Source of the DNA: Planctomycetia bacterium
GTDB taxonomy: Bacteria > Planctomycetota > MHYJ01 > WSZJ01
Reading direction: 5' to 3'
NCBI GenBank assembly: GCA_020849035.1
Contig: JADLHC010000287.1
Span: 1 to 42,738, forward strand
DNA length: 42,738 bases
Positions within the stretch are counted from its first letter, which is position 1, and every line of letters starts with the position of its first letter. The notes beneath the pieces are model-generated. The model was given only the letters and a program-made list of their open reading frames with translations, was not told the DNA's origin and made no database searches. Below are positions 15,446-24,856 of the stretch, piece by piece. Position numbers and translations under genes: made by a program.

Positions 15446-15839
15446 CGCGGACCTCGACGGAGAGCGTTTCGTCCTCGTGGAGGCGGAGGGCGCTGAGACG
15501 GGCGGGGGCGACGCGGGGGCGGAGCTTCTCGAACAGGTAGAGGGCGATGTTCTCGGTCGTGGGGTTGTGGTCGCGGAACCAGGGGATGTCGAGGTTCAGG
15601 TGCCGGTGGTCGAGTTCGGCGGCGACGTCCTGCATCGCCTTCTTGAGGTCGGAGACGTTCACGACCATGCCCGTGCGCGGGTCCGTCTCGCCCTCGACGG
15701 TGGCCTCCAGGATGTAGTTGTGCCCGTGGTGGCGGGTGCAGGCGCCGAAGAGCCGTTCGTTTTCGGCCGCGGAGGCGCCCGGCACGGAGTACGTGTGGGA
15801 CGCCGCGAACTCGAGCTGCTTGGTGAGGCGGATCGGCAT
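15438..15839 (-). CDS. 6-pyruvoyl-tetrahydropterin synthase / QueD family protein (copy 2)
   Basis: A 133-aa paralogue of the preceding gene and the first gene of the operon. Zinc ligands are His15 (AASHTY), His38 and His40 (RHHGHNY), with catalytic Cys34 in GACTRHHGHNY. The Asp77-His78 relay is in LDHRHLN, and a glutamate in HEDETLSVEV corresponds to the substrate-binding position. Both copies therefore look catalytically complete but differ around the cysteine (GKCNNPNGHGH against GACTRHHGH). That suggests divided roles, for example one for biopterin and one for queuosine precursors. The ATG at 15839 lies about 46 nt from a large G-rich inverted repeat. No queC/queE gene is in the window. 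Confidence 0.92.
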   Translation of the reverse strand: MPIRLTKQLEFAASHTYSVPGASAAENERLFGACTRHHGHNYILEATVEGETDPRTGMVVNVSDLKKAMQDVAAELDHRHLNLDIPWFRDHNPTTENIALYLFEKLRPRVAPARLSALRLHEDETLSVEVRDA

Positions 15840-15885
15840 GGTCCCGCAAGAATCCCCGATCGCGGGCGGGGGCGTCTACTGGAAA

Positions 15886-15979
15886 GACGGGAGATGGGAG
15901 ATGGGAGACGGGAGGGGCCCGGGACCGGGGCTCGCCCCCCTTGCCGGGCTCTCCCGTCTCCCATCTCCCGTCTCCCATC
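15886..15979. repeat. Inverted pair of heptamer tandem repeats with G-quadruplex potential
   Basis: Four copies of AYGGGAG run from 15887 to 15914. Four copies of CTCCCRT run in the opposite sense from 15951 to 15978. The two 30-nt arms (15886-15915 and 15950-15979) match at 27 of 30 positions, so they can form a long hairpin around a 34-nt GC-rich loop. Each arm has four G3 tracts separated by 4-nt loops on one strand, a canonical G-quadruplex pattern. The structure lies in the divergent gap between the pterin operon and the first MBL-fold gene and could influence both promoters. Confidence 0.8.
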
Positions 15980-16066
15980 CCTGCCCTGAATTCCTCTCCC
16001 CAACATTCCCTGTCCCCCGCCGCCCTTGGTATCCTCGCCCCCCCGCTATTCCCGAAAGAGGAGCGA

Positions 16067-16975
16067 ATGCGCATCACGTTCTGGGGCGTCCGGGGTTCCT
16101 ACCCGACGCCCGGAACTTCAACGGTCCGGTACGGAGGCCACACCTCGTGCGTGCAGGTCGAGGTGGAGGGCCGCCCGCCGATCGTCCTCGATGCCGGCAC
16201 CGGGATGCGCGCCCTGGGGCGCCACCTGCGCCGCGGGCCGCTCGGGCATGGCGACGGCACCGTGAACCTCCTCCTGACCCACCTCCACTGGGACCACATC
16301 CAGGGGCTCCCTTTCTTCGACCCCGTCTTCGTCCGCGGCAACCGCCTCAACGTCTACGCCCGGTCCGGCCGCGGAACCCGGCTCAGCGAGGCCATCGCGG
16401 GCGTCGCCGGCGACGCCGTCTTCCCCGTCGTTTTCAAGGACCTCCCCGCCAACTTCAAGTTCGTCCCCGTCACCCCGAAGGACGATCTCAACATCGGCGG
16501 CGTCCGCGTCCTCCCGATCGCCCTCAATCACCCCGGCACCTCCACGGGCTTCCGCATCGACCACGGCGCCCGCTCCGTCGCCTACATCACCGACACCTCC
16601 CCCTTCGACCGCATCCGCTACAAACGCAACTTCGCCAAGGCCCCCCCCAAGCGCCTCGCGCCCGGCGACCGCCGCATCCTCGAGAAAATGCGGCGCGATC
16701 TCGTCTCCGCCATTCGCGGGTGCGACGTCGTCATCTACGACACCACCTTCACCGACGACGAGTACGAGAAGTTCCCCCACTGGGGCCACTCGACCCCGTG
16801 GCAGGCCATCCAGATCGCCCGCGACGCCGACGCAAAGAAGCTCGTCCTCTTCCACCACGCCCCCAACCGCTCCGACGAGGACATGGACCGCATGCTCGCC
16901 GACACCATCGAGCGCGCCGGGGACACCCACGTCGCCATCGACGCCGCCCGCCAGGGGCAGGTGCTGGAGATCTGA
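16067..16975 (+). CDS. MBL-fold metallohydrolase (copy 1)
   Basis: A 302-aa protein of the metallo-beta-lactamase fold. The metal-binding HxHxDH motif is THLHWDH (His72, His74, Asp76, His77), and further ligands appear as His in LNHPG, Asp in TDTSPF and His in FHHAPNR. The N-terminal block FWGVRGSYPTPG...RYGGHTSCV is that of the phosphodiesterase-like or PhnP/RNase-Z-like hydrolases. The substrate is probably a phosphodiester or nucleotide, but it is not determined. The ATG at 16067 is selected because AGAGGAG lies just before it; longer in-frame starts would read through the intergenic repeat. It overlaps the next MBL-fold gene by 1 nt (TGATG). Confidence 0.88.
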   Translation: MRITFWGVRGSYPTPGTSTVRYGGHTSCVQVEVEGRPPIVLDAGTGMRALGRHLRRGPLGHGDGTVNLLLTHLHWDHIQGLPFFDPVFVRGNRLNVYARSGRGTRLSEAIAGVAGDAVFPVVFKDLPANFKFVPVTPKDDLNIGGVRVLPIALNHPGTSTGFRIDHGARSVAYITDTSPFDRIRYKRNFAKAPPKRLAPGDRRILEKMRRDLVSAIRGCDVVIYDTTFTDDEYEKFPHWGHSTPWQAIQIARDADAKKLVLFHHAPNRSDEDMDRMLADTIERAGDTHVAIDAARQGQVLEI

Positions 16976-17808
16976 TGCGCATCCGCTTCTGGGGAGTGCG
17001 CGGGTCCTTCGTCGCCGCGGGCGCCGACTTCGTCCGCTACGGCGGCAACACCCCATGCGTCGAGATCACCGAGGACGACCACCGGGTCATCCTCGACCTG
17101 GGAAGCGGCGCGATCGGCCTGGGCAAGGCGCTGCTGGCGTCGGGGGCGGAGAAGCGCCGGCTCACGGTGCTGCTGTCCCACACGCACATGGACCACATCA
17201 TGGGGTTCCCGTTCTTCGCGCCCGCCTTCCACCCCAAGGCGCAGATCGACATCTACGGGCCGCGCGGGGCCGGAAGGAAGATCGACCACGTGCTGGACGA
17301 GTCGCTGAACCCCGACTACAGCCCGCTCTACTCGCTCAAGAACCTGAACGCCAAGCTGGAGTTCCACAACCTCGGCGAGGAGCCCTTCCAGCTCCAGGAC
17401 TTCGAGGTCACCGCAGCGGCACTTCCCCACGGCCGCATCGACTCGTACGGCTTCCGGATTCGCGGGGCGACGGGAGTGGTGACCTACCTGACGGACGTCG
17501 GGTACTCGGACGGCTCGCCGGCGCCCGCGGCGCTCGAGCTGGCGAGGGACGCCGACCTCGTGATCCACGATGCGACGTTCGGGCCGGAGGACTGGCGGGG
17601 ACACGAGAAGTGGGGGCACGCGTCGTGGGAGCACGCGCTGGCGGTGGCGGAGCGCGCGGGGGCGAAGAAGCTGGCCCTGTTCCATCACGCGCCGGACCGG
17701 ACGGACGACGAGGTGGACCGGTTCGTGGCGCTGGCGAGGGACGCGGCGCCGAAGGGGCTGGCGGTGATCGGGGCGATGGAAGGAGAGGCGGGGGTGGTGG
17801 AGATCTGA
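16975..17808 (+). CDS. MBL-fold metallohydrolase (copy 2)
   Basis: A 277-aa paralogue of the preceding protein, starting in the TGATG overlap with its stop, so the two are translationally coupled. It keeps FWGVRGSFVAAG...RYGGNTPCV, the HxHxDH motif SHTHMDH (His69, His71, Asp73, His74), LPHGRIDSYGF, TDVGYSD and FHHAPDR. All metal ligands expected for a two-metal site are present. The pair could form a heterodimer, or each could act alone on related phosphodiesters. Copy 2 lacks the roughly 25-residue insertion (FAKAPPKRLAPGDRR and following) that copy 1 has before VIYDTTF. The substrate is not known. Confidence 0.87.
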   Translation: MRIRFWGVRGSFVAAGADFVRYGGNTPCVEITEDDHRVILDLGSGAIGLGKALLASGAEKRRLTVLLSHTHMDHIMGFPFFAPAFHPKAQIDIYGPRGAGRKIDHVLDESLNPDYSPLYSLKNLNAKLEFHNLGEEPFQLQDFEVTAAALPHGRIDSYGFRIRGATGVVTYLTDVGYSDGSPAPAALELARDADLVIHDATFGPEDWRGHEKWGHASWEHALAVAERAGAKKLALFHHAPDRTDDEVDRFVALARDAAPKGLAVIGAMEGEAGVVEI

Positions 17809-17844
17809 CGGGGACGGGTTGACTTTGAAGGGCTGAATTTTGAA

Positions 17845-18290
17845 AGTTGAATTTTGAGTTTCCAGATTTCAATGAAAGGAGCCGCCGTGGACAACCCGAT
17901 CCGGGAGAAGAGCTACCTGCTGGCCTTGGACGTCCTCAAGCTCTGCACGGGCCCGATGGCGCGACGCCTGGCGCCGATTCGAAAGCAGATCCTCGCGGCG
18001 GCAACGAGCGTCGGAGCGAACATCGAGGAGGCGCAGTCGGCGGAAAGCCGGGAGGATTTCGCGCACAAGGTCAGCGTGGCATTGAAGGAGGCCCGCGAAA
18101 CGAGCTACCGGCTTCGACTTTGCCGGGATTCCGGCCTTCTCCCCGCCCACTCGCTGCGCGACGCCCTTGGCCTCGCCGACGAGGTCATCCGCATGGGAAG
18201 CCGCATCGTGAAGTCCACCAAGTCCCCGCCCGCCGCCTGAGCCGTCCCTTGAGAATCGAACATTGAAATTTCAAATTTGAAAATTCATCC
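17845..18290. mobile_element. AT-rich imperfect inverted repeats flanking the four-helix-bundle gene
   Basis: The 30 nt at 17845-17874 match the reverse complement of 18261-18290 at 22 of 30 positions, including a perfect ATTTCAATG at the inner ends and GAATTTT near the outer ends. The right arm also contains the palindrome TTTCAAATTTGAAA (18269-18282) and overlaps the dcd stop codon. These arms are strikingly AT-rich in an otherwise very GC-rich region. The 446-bp unit contains only one gene. It may be a small mobile or rearranging cassette, but no target-site duplication or transposase was seen. The right arm could alternatively serve as a bidirectional transcription end. Confidence 0.45.
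17887..18240 (+). CDS. Four-helix-bundle protein (23S rRNA intervening-sequence/S23 family)
   Basis: A 117-aa all-helical protein of the four-helix-bundle family (TIGR02436-like), first described from intervening sequences in 23S rRNA and related in fold to the accessory Avd protein of diversity-generating retroelements. Family features seen are 'SYLLALDVLKLC', 'IRKQILAAATSVGANIEEAQSAES', 'DFAHKVSVALKEARETSYRL' and a final helix 'LADEVIRMGSRIVKS'. The GTG at 17887 is preferred because AAAGGAG sits 5 nt upstream; ATGs at 17854 and 17872 are in frame but lie before or inside that site. The function of stand-alone members is unknown. The gene is framed by AT-rich inverted repeats, unlike its surroundings. 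No retroelement reverse transcriptase is in the window. Confidence 0.85.
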   Translation: MDNPIREKSYLLALDVLKLCTGPMARRLAPIRKQILAAATSVGANIEEAQSAESREDFAHKVSVALKEARETSYRLRLCRDSGLLPAHSLRDALGLADEVIRMGSRIVKSTKSPPAA

Positions 18291-18848
18291 GTTCTTCTTC
18301 ACCCTCGGCCCCACCACCCCCTTCTGCCTCTGGTACTTCCCCTTCCGTTCCTCATAGCTCACCTCGCACTCCTCCTCCCCCTCCAGGAACACCACCTGCG
18401 CAATCCCCTCCCCCGCGTAGATCCTCGCCGGCAGCGGCGTCGTGTTGCTCACCTCCAGCGTCGCGAATCCCTCCCATCCCGGCTCGAACGGCGTCACGTT
18501 CACGATGATCCCGCACCGCGCGTACGTCGATTTCCCCACGCACAGCGCCATCACGTTCCGCGGAATCCGGAAGTACTCCACCGTCCGAGCCAGCGCGAAC
18601 GAGTTCGGGGGGATCGTTGCCACCCTGGCCCGCACCTCCACGAAGCTCTTCTCGTCGAACGCCTTCGGGTCCACCACCGCCGCGTGGACGTTCGTGAAGA
18701 TCCGGAACTCGTCCGCGATCCGCACGTCGTAGCCGTAGCTCGACAGCCCGTAGCTCACGACCCCGCGCGACACCTGCCGCTCCACGAACGGCACGATCAG
18801 CGCCTGCTCCTTCGCCATCTTCCGGATCCAGCGGTCGCTCTTCAGCAT
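18285..18848 (-). CDS. dcd: dCTP deaminase
   Basis: A 187-aa member of the trimeric dUTPase/dCTP deaminase superfamily that deaminates dCTP to dUTP for thymidylate synthesis. Recognisable blocks are [10 protein letters not shown] near residue 35, [24 protein letters not shown] with the catalytic Glu of the family, [24 protein letters not shown], and a C-terminal lysine-rich tail [16 protein letters not shown]. The length is normal. The ATG at 18846-18848 overlaps the stop of the upstream DUF309 gene by 1 nt (TGATG); a GTG one codon earlier is possible. Its stop codon lies within the right AT-rich repeat of the four-helix-bundle cassette. It is the last gene of the aceE-to-dcd gene string. Confidence 0.94.
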   Translation of the reverse strand: MLKSDRWIRKMAKEQALIVPFVERQVSRGVVSYGLSSYGYDVRIADEFRIFTNVHAAVVDPKAFDEKSFVEVRARVATIPPNSFALARTVEYFRIPRNVMALCVGKSTYARCGIIVNVTPFEPGWEGFATLEVSNTTPLPARIYAGEGIAQVVFLEGEEECEVSYEERKGKYQRQKGVVGPRVKKNG

Positions 18849-19234
18849 CACATCTCCTCGACGGGTTTCGCCTCGGGAATCTCCAGCCCATGCGTCTCCA
18901 TCCTCGGCACGCGCGCCGCGTCGAACGCGTCCGTCTCGAGGCGCGCGAAGAGCGCCGCGAGGTCGTCGCGCAGGCGGCGGAGGTTCAGGCCGTGGTGCAC
19001 GGCCGGGTAGCGCGGGGCGCGCTCCGTGAAGTAGACGTAGACGTGCCGCGCGCCCTTCACGTTTCCGTTCCTCCAGTGGTACAGCGCCACCGCCGCGTTG
19101 ATCAGCGCCTGGTAGAACGCGCGGTCGCCGTCCCGAGTGTCGGCCCAGAGGTCCTCCCAGGCGTCGTGGGCGTCGAAGAAGTACTGCTCGTTGAAGAGCG
19201 CGATGCCCTGCAGGTAGCGGGGGTCCTCGACCAC
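18848..19234 (-). CDS. DUF309 domain protein
   Basis: A 128-aa helical protein with the DUF309 hallmarks: [13 protein letters not shown] (residues about 20-32), the '[23 protein letters not shown]' helix pair, and a late [12 protein letters not shown] helix. The His, Glu and Trp of the HxxWExLW motif are retained. The biochemical function of the family is unknown. The start is GTG at 19232-19234, with a TAAACT hexamer ending 6 nt upstream and no Shine-Dalgarno sequence, which suggests a leaderless internal transcript even though the gene also lies within a minus-strand operon. It is translationally coupled to dcd. Confidence 0.88.
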   Translation of the reverse strand: MVEDPRYLQGIALFNEQYFFDAHDAWEDLWADTRDGDRAFYQALINAAVALYHWRNGNVKGARHVYVYFTERAPRYPAVHHGLNLRRLRDDLAALFARLETDAFDAARVPRMETHGLEIPEAKPVEEM

Positions 19235-19240
19235 GGCCCC

Positions 19241-19246
19241 AGTTTA
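19241..19246 (-). promoter_or_regulatory. Leaderless -10 element (TAAACT) before the DUF309 gene
   Basis: On the minus strand TAAACT ends 6 nt before the GTG at 19234. The element includes the stop codon of the upstream small gene. Spacing and lack of a Shine-Dalgarno sequence match the other leaderless candidates. Confidence 0.4.
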
Positions 19247-19579
19247 GTCGAGGCGGATCGTGGGGGGATCCTTCGAGGCCTGGCTCGGGCCCGGCCTGGG
19301 CCCGAGCGCCGCGGCGACGGCCTGCTGGATCAGGGCGCCGGCCTCGATCGTCCCCAGCGCCTTCTTCGGGCCGCCGTGGATGTCGGACTGGACGTCCACG
19401 AGGTTCCAGAGCGCCGCCGCCTGCCGCTCGTCGAGGATCCCGCGCCTGGCGAGCGAAATCCCGAGGTCGATGTCCCTGCCGTGCCGGAGAGTGGCGAGGA
19501 TCGCGAGCAGCTGGTCCCGCGTCAGGATCCCGACGCGATAGCCGTACACCGCAAAAAGGATGGTGTCGGGACGCTTCAT
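19244..19579 (-). CDS. Small helical-domain protein, paralogue of 19626-19979
   Basis: A 111-aa soluble protein with no recognised name. Residues 5-60 ('[22 protein letters not shown]...[26 protein letters not shown]') align well with the neighbour at 19626-19979 (LLFALYAWRVGFLTKEQVLAV...DVDLGKSLVKRNVMDDTQAKVLWDLV). The pattern (hydrophobic helix, G-[IF]-L-T, x-x-Q-L, then sLxxRGhLdxxQxxxL) resembles a helical module I recall at the N-terminus of planctomycete kinases. The proline-rich tail is not conserved. It lies 46 nt after its paralogue and 9 nt before the DUF309 gene, in the aceE operon direction. A regulatory or adaptor role is possible but unproven. Confidence 0.7.
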   Translation of the reverse strand: MKRPDTILFAVYGYRVGILTRDQLLAILATLRHGRDIDLGISLARRGILDERQAAALWNLVDVQSDIHGGPKKALGTIEAGALIQQAVAAALGPRPGPSQASKDPPTIRLD

Positions 19580-19625
19580 GCCGGCATTCTGGCCAACGGC
19601 CCGGATTGGACCAAGCCCAAAGGGG

Positions 19626-19979
19626 CTATCGCCCGCCTTCGAGCGGCGAAGGAATGTCGATCGTGCCCTTGTCCGTCATGGGGGCCACGACCTGGGCGGC
19701 GAGGATGGCGGCGTGGAGCGCCGCCCGGACCTCGTCGTCCATCGGGACGTTTCCCATCGCCTTGCGCGCGTCGCCCAGCATCGCCTGCTGCACGCCGACG
19801 AGGTCCCACAGGACCTTCGCCTGCGTGTCGTCCATCACGTTCCGCTTCACGAGCGACTTCCCCAGGTCGACGTCGGCGGACGGCCGCAGCGTCTGCGCGA
19901 CGGCGAGCACCTGTTCCTTCGTGAGGAAGCCCACGCGCCAGGCGTAGAGGGCGAACAGGAGATTCTCGTCGTGGAGCAT
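19626..19979 (-). CDS. Small helical-domain protein encoded directly behind aceE
   Basis: A 117-aa soluble protein whose ATG begins 1 nt after the aceE stop codon, so it is almost certainly co-transcribed and perhaps coupled to aceE. Residues 5-62 carry the same helical module as the next gene, and a related one opens the zinc-ribbon protein at 30452 (IEFGALAVREGLTT...VDRVMLQKGYLTEAQVFEL). The C-terminal half is an alanine-rich helix (DDEVRAALHAAILAAQVV) and a short polar tail. No catalytic residues are evident. Its position suggests a factor that modifies or localises pyruvate dehydrogenase, but this is inference from adjacency only. Confidence 0.72.
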   Translation of the reverse strand: MLHDENLLFALYAWRVGFLTKEQVLAVAQTLRPSADVDLGKSLVKRNVMDDTQAKVLWDLVGVQQAMLGDARKAMGNVPMDDEVRAALHAAILAAQVVAPMTDKGTIDIPSPLEGGR

Positions 19980-19980
19980 G

Positions 19981-22737
<2,757 letters not shown>

Positions 22738-22770
22738 CGTGGCGACTCCCGGTGTGGAGGTAAGAACGCG

Positions 22771-22799
22771 AAGATATCAGAATCGCCGGGAACCGGCAA
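22771..22799 (-). promoter_or_regulatory. Sigma70-type promoter of the aceE operon
   Basis: On the minus strand TTGCCG (22794-22799) is followed after 17 nt by TATCTT (22771-22776). The expected start is near 22765, giving a leader of about 28 nt that contains the aceE Shine-Dalgarno sequence. The -10 hexamer is identical to the one proposed for tRNA-Ser(GCU) at 25568. Confidence 0.55.
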
Positions 22800-22837
22800 C
22801 CGCGCTCAAGCCCCTTCACACCAACGACTTGCGGCCG

Positions 22838-23119
22838 TCAGTAGGGCAGGCGCACGTCCTCGATCGCCCCGTGCAGATGCCCGTCCGCCGCCGCCTCCAC
22901 CGCCACGTCGTTGTCCGCCAGCCACGTCAGCTCCAGCGGCACCCACACCGTCACCGCCCCCGCCCCGAACGCCGCATGCCCCGCCACCGGCCCTTCCTCG
23001 AAGAAGAAGTCCACCGGCATCGGCCGCTCGTGGCGCGGCCCGGGCCGCTGCGCCAGGCGCACGTGCCCCCCTGCCTCGCGGGCGAGGCGCAGGGCGCGGT
23101 CGGAGAGGTGGAAGGGCAT
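22838..23119 (-). CDS. Small cysteine-free protein, possibly HesB/IscA-like fold
   Basis: A 93-aa protein with no cysteine and no membrane segment. The pattern 'FHLSDRALRLAREAGGHVRL', then 'VDFFFEEGPVAGHAAF', then 'VTVWVPLELTWLADNDVAVE' faintly recalls the HesB/IscA (Fe-S biosynthesis-like) fold, where an opening helix is followed by beta-strands and a 'VDxxSxxxLxG' segment. The three conserved cysteines of true carriers are absent, so it would not hold a cluster. The call is tentative. It lies 57 nt downstream of the radical SAM gene on the same strand and upstream of the aceE promoter, so it is probably the last gene of the radical SAM transcript. The ATG at 23119 has no obvious Shine-Dalgarno sequence. 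Confidence 0.55.
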   Translation of the reverse strand: MPFHLSDRALRLAREAGGHVRLAQRPGPRHERPMPVDFFFEEGPVAGHAAFGAGAVTVWVPLELTWLADNDVAVEAAADGHLHGAIEDVRLPY

Positions 23120-23176
23120 GAGGGGATTCTGAAGCTCAGGCCGGCCTGAAGGGAAGCGGAAAACGACGTCGCGCGG

Positions 23177-23965
23177 TCAGTAGACTTCCACAGTGTGCCC
23201 CGCCTTCCGCGCCCGCTCCGCGATCGCCTCGAGCCTGGCGCGCGGGACGCGCTTGAGGCGCTTGTCGGCGGGGTGGCGGTCGAGGGTGTAGACCTGGACG
23301 GCGACGGGACGGATCGCGTCGAGGCAGCGGATCCAGTCGGCGACGTCCTCGTCGCCGGTGTTGTCCACGGGGCCGGCGACGAACATGGACTGGATCGTGA
23401 CGTCCCCGAGCGTGCGGAGGCCCTCGACGATCTCGGGGAGGTCGAACTTCGCGAGCGGCTTGTCCACGGCCTCGATGACGCGCATGTTGCCGCCGTCGAG
23501 CTTCATGATGCGACGGTCGAGCAGCCTGAGCCCCTCGCGCACCGCGGGGCGGTTCACGGTCTGCGCGTTCGAGAGGATGTCCACGATCGCCTTCGGGTAG
23601 TACTTCTTCTTCAGCGCCATCGTCCCTTCCACGATCTCGCGGAACTTCGGGTGCAGCGTCGGCTCGCCGTTCCCCGCGAAGGTCATCGTGTCGATCGTCT
23701 CGCCCGCGGCCTTGAGCTCCGCCAGCCGCGCCTCGATCTCGCCCAGGATCTCCTTCACCGTCGGGTACTTCAGCCCGACGCCCCTCCCCTTGGCCGTCGG
23801 CTCGGTCCACCCGCACTGGCAGTACGGGCAGTCGAAGGAGCAGACCTTCACGTCCGGCGGCAGCGTGTTGAGCCCGAGCGACATGCCGCAGCGCCGCGAC
23901 TTCACGGGGCCGTACGTGAATGCGGAAGCGAGCTGGTAGTTCTTCAGCGGTGCGGTTTCGGCCAT
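23177..23965 (-). CDS. Radical SAM protein
   Basis: A 262-aa radical SAM enzyme. The cluster motif is CSFDCPYC (Cys42, Cys46, Cys49: CxxxCxxC), and a further Cys51 follows. Next comes the SAM-binding segment TFAGNGEPTLHPKF, which matches the GxGEPTL block of the COG0731-type Fe-S oxidoreductases. 'ILSNAQTVNRPAV' and 'LDGGNMRVIEAVDKP' are typical of that group, whose members include relatives of wyosine-forming and activating enzymes. The actual reaction is unknown. GGAAGG precedes the ATG at 23965. It lies between the metallophosphoesterase gene and the small Cys-free protein, all on the minus strand. Confidence 0.9.
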   Translation of the reverse strand: MAETAPLKNYQLASAFTYGPVKSRRCGMSLGLNTLPPDVKVCSFDCPYCQCGWTEPTAKGRGVGLKYPTVKEILGEIEARLAELKAAGETIDTMTFAGNGEPTLHPKFREIVEGTMALKKKYYPKAIVDILSNAQTVNRPAVREGLRLLDRRIMKLDGGNMRVIEAVDKPLAKFDLPEIVEGLRTLGDVTIQSMFVAGPVDNTGDEDVADWIRCLDAIRPVAVQVYTLDRHPADKRLKRVPRARLEAIAERARKAGHTVEVY

Positions 23966-24029
23966 GGGCCTTCCAGATTAGCCGAGGAGTTCTGGGCCCG
24001 CCATCCCGCCCTGGCCGCTGGCCCCTCCC

Positions 24030-24785
24030 CTACACCCCGCGCGCCAGCCGCAGCCCCAGCGTCTCAGGCAGCCCGCTCTTCTCGATCTTCCTGATCGTCG
24101 TCTCAAAGTCGTATTCCACCCGGCGGTACTTCACCGACTTCTTCTCCTCGTCCCACAGGATGTAGCACGACCGGTTGTCCCCGTCGCGCGGCTGGCCGAT
24201 CGAGCCGACGTTGATGAGCAGCTTCTTCTCGCCCTGCATGTACTCGTTGTCCACGTCCTGCGGCGAGAGGAAGAGGTAGTCCTGCGTGAAGATCCCGGGG
24301 ATGTGGGTGTGCCCGCAGAACGCGACCTGCGGGACCACGTCCATGAGCTCGTCGATGAACGCCTCGTTGTACGCGTCCATCGGCACGACGTACTGGTTCG
24401 TGGGATCGAGGGGGGACGCGTGAACGAACAACGTCTGTCCCTCGGTGAGCTGCGCCGGCATCGAGTTCAGGTACTTCCAGAACCCGAGGTTCTCCTCCTC
24501 CGGGAACTCCTTCGCCATGAGCTGGTCCTTCGTCCACTCCACGGCCTTCTTCGCCTTCGGGTTGAACCCCACCGGCCCCTGGAGCACGGCCTGTTCGTGG
24601 TTCCCGAGGAGATTGAAGCGGAATTCCTTCATCGCGATCGCGAGGCACTCGCGCGGGTTGGGGCCGTAGCCGACGACGTCGCCGAGGCAGAGGATTTCCT
24701 TCACCCCCTGCTGGCGGATGTCCTTGAGCGACGCGTCGAGCGCCTCGAGGTTCCCGTGGATGTCGGAAACGATCGCGATCACCAC
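24030..24785 (-). CDS. Calcineurin-like metallophosphoesterase (YfcE/MJ0936 type)
   Basis: A 251-aa two-metal phosphoesterase. The metal and catalytic motifs are in order: SDIHGN (Asp8, His10), LGDVVGYGPNP, GNHE, an HASP segment with a conserved His, CGHTH, and a C-terminal INVGSIGQPRDGD. This set is characteristic of the YfcE/MJ0936-like phosphodiesterases. The in vivo substrate is unknown; small cyclic nucleotides or phosphodiesters are common in vitro. The start is a GTG (24783-24785) with GGAGG 7 nt upstream; a second GTG follows directly. It stands between the ferredoxin and radical SAM genes on the same strand. Confidence 0.92.
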   Translation of the reverse strand: MVIAIVSDIHGNLEALDASLKDIRQQGVKEILCLGDVVGYGPNPRECLAIAMKEFRFNLLGNHEQAVLQGPVGFNPKAKKAVEWTKDQLMAKEFPEEENLGFWKYLNSMPAQLTEGQTLFVHASPLDPTNQYVVPMDAYNEAFIDELMDVVPQVAFCGHTHIPGIFTQDYLFLSPQDVDNEYMQGEKKLLINVGSIGQPRDGDNRSCYILWDEEKKSVKYRRVEYDFETTIRKIEKSGLPETLGLRLARGV

Positions 24786-24856
24786 GCGGCGCCTCCGGTC
24801 AGCCTGCTGTGACGGTTCATCGGGTCTGGGATTCTCCGCTGGAATCGCCCAGCGCG

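Noticed and set aside
15886-15979. CRISPR array
   Set aside because: Short repeats are present, but the units are only 7 nt, without spacers, and in mirror orientation. No cas genes are present.
17854-18240. Start of the four-helix-bundle gene at the first ATG (17854)
   Set aside because: It lies inside the AT-rich repeat with no ribosome-binding sequence, whereas AAAGGAG precedes the GTG at 17887 at normal spacing.
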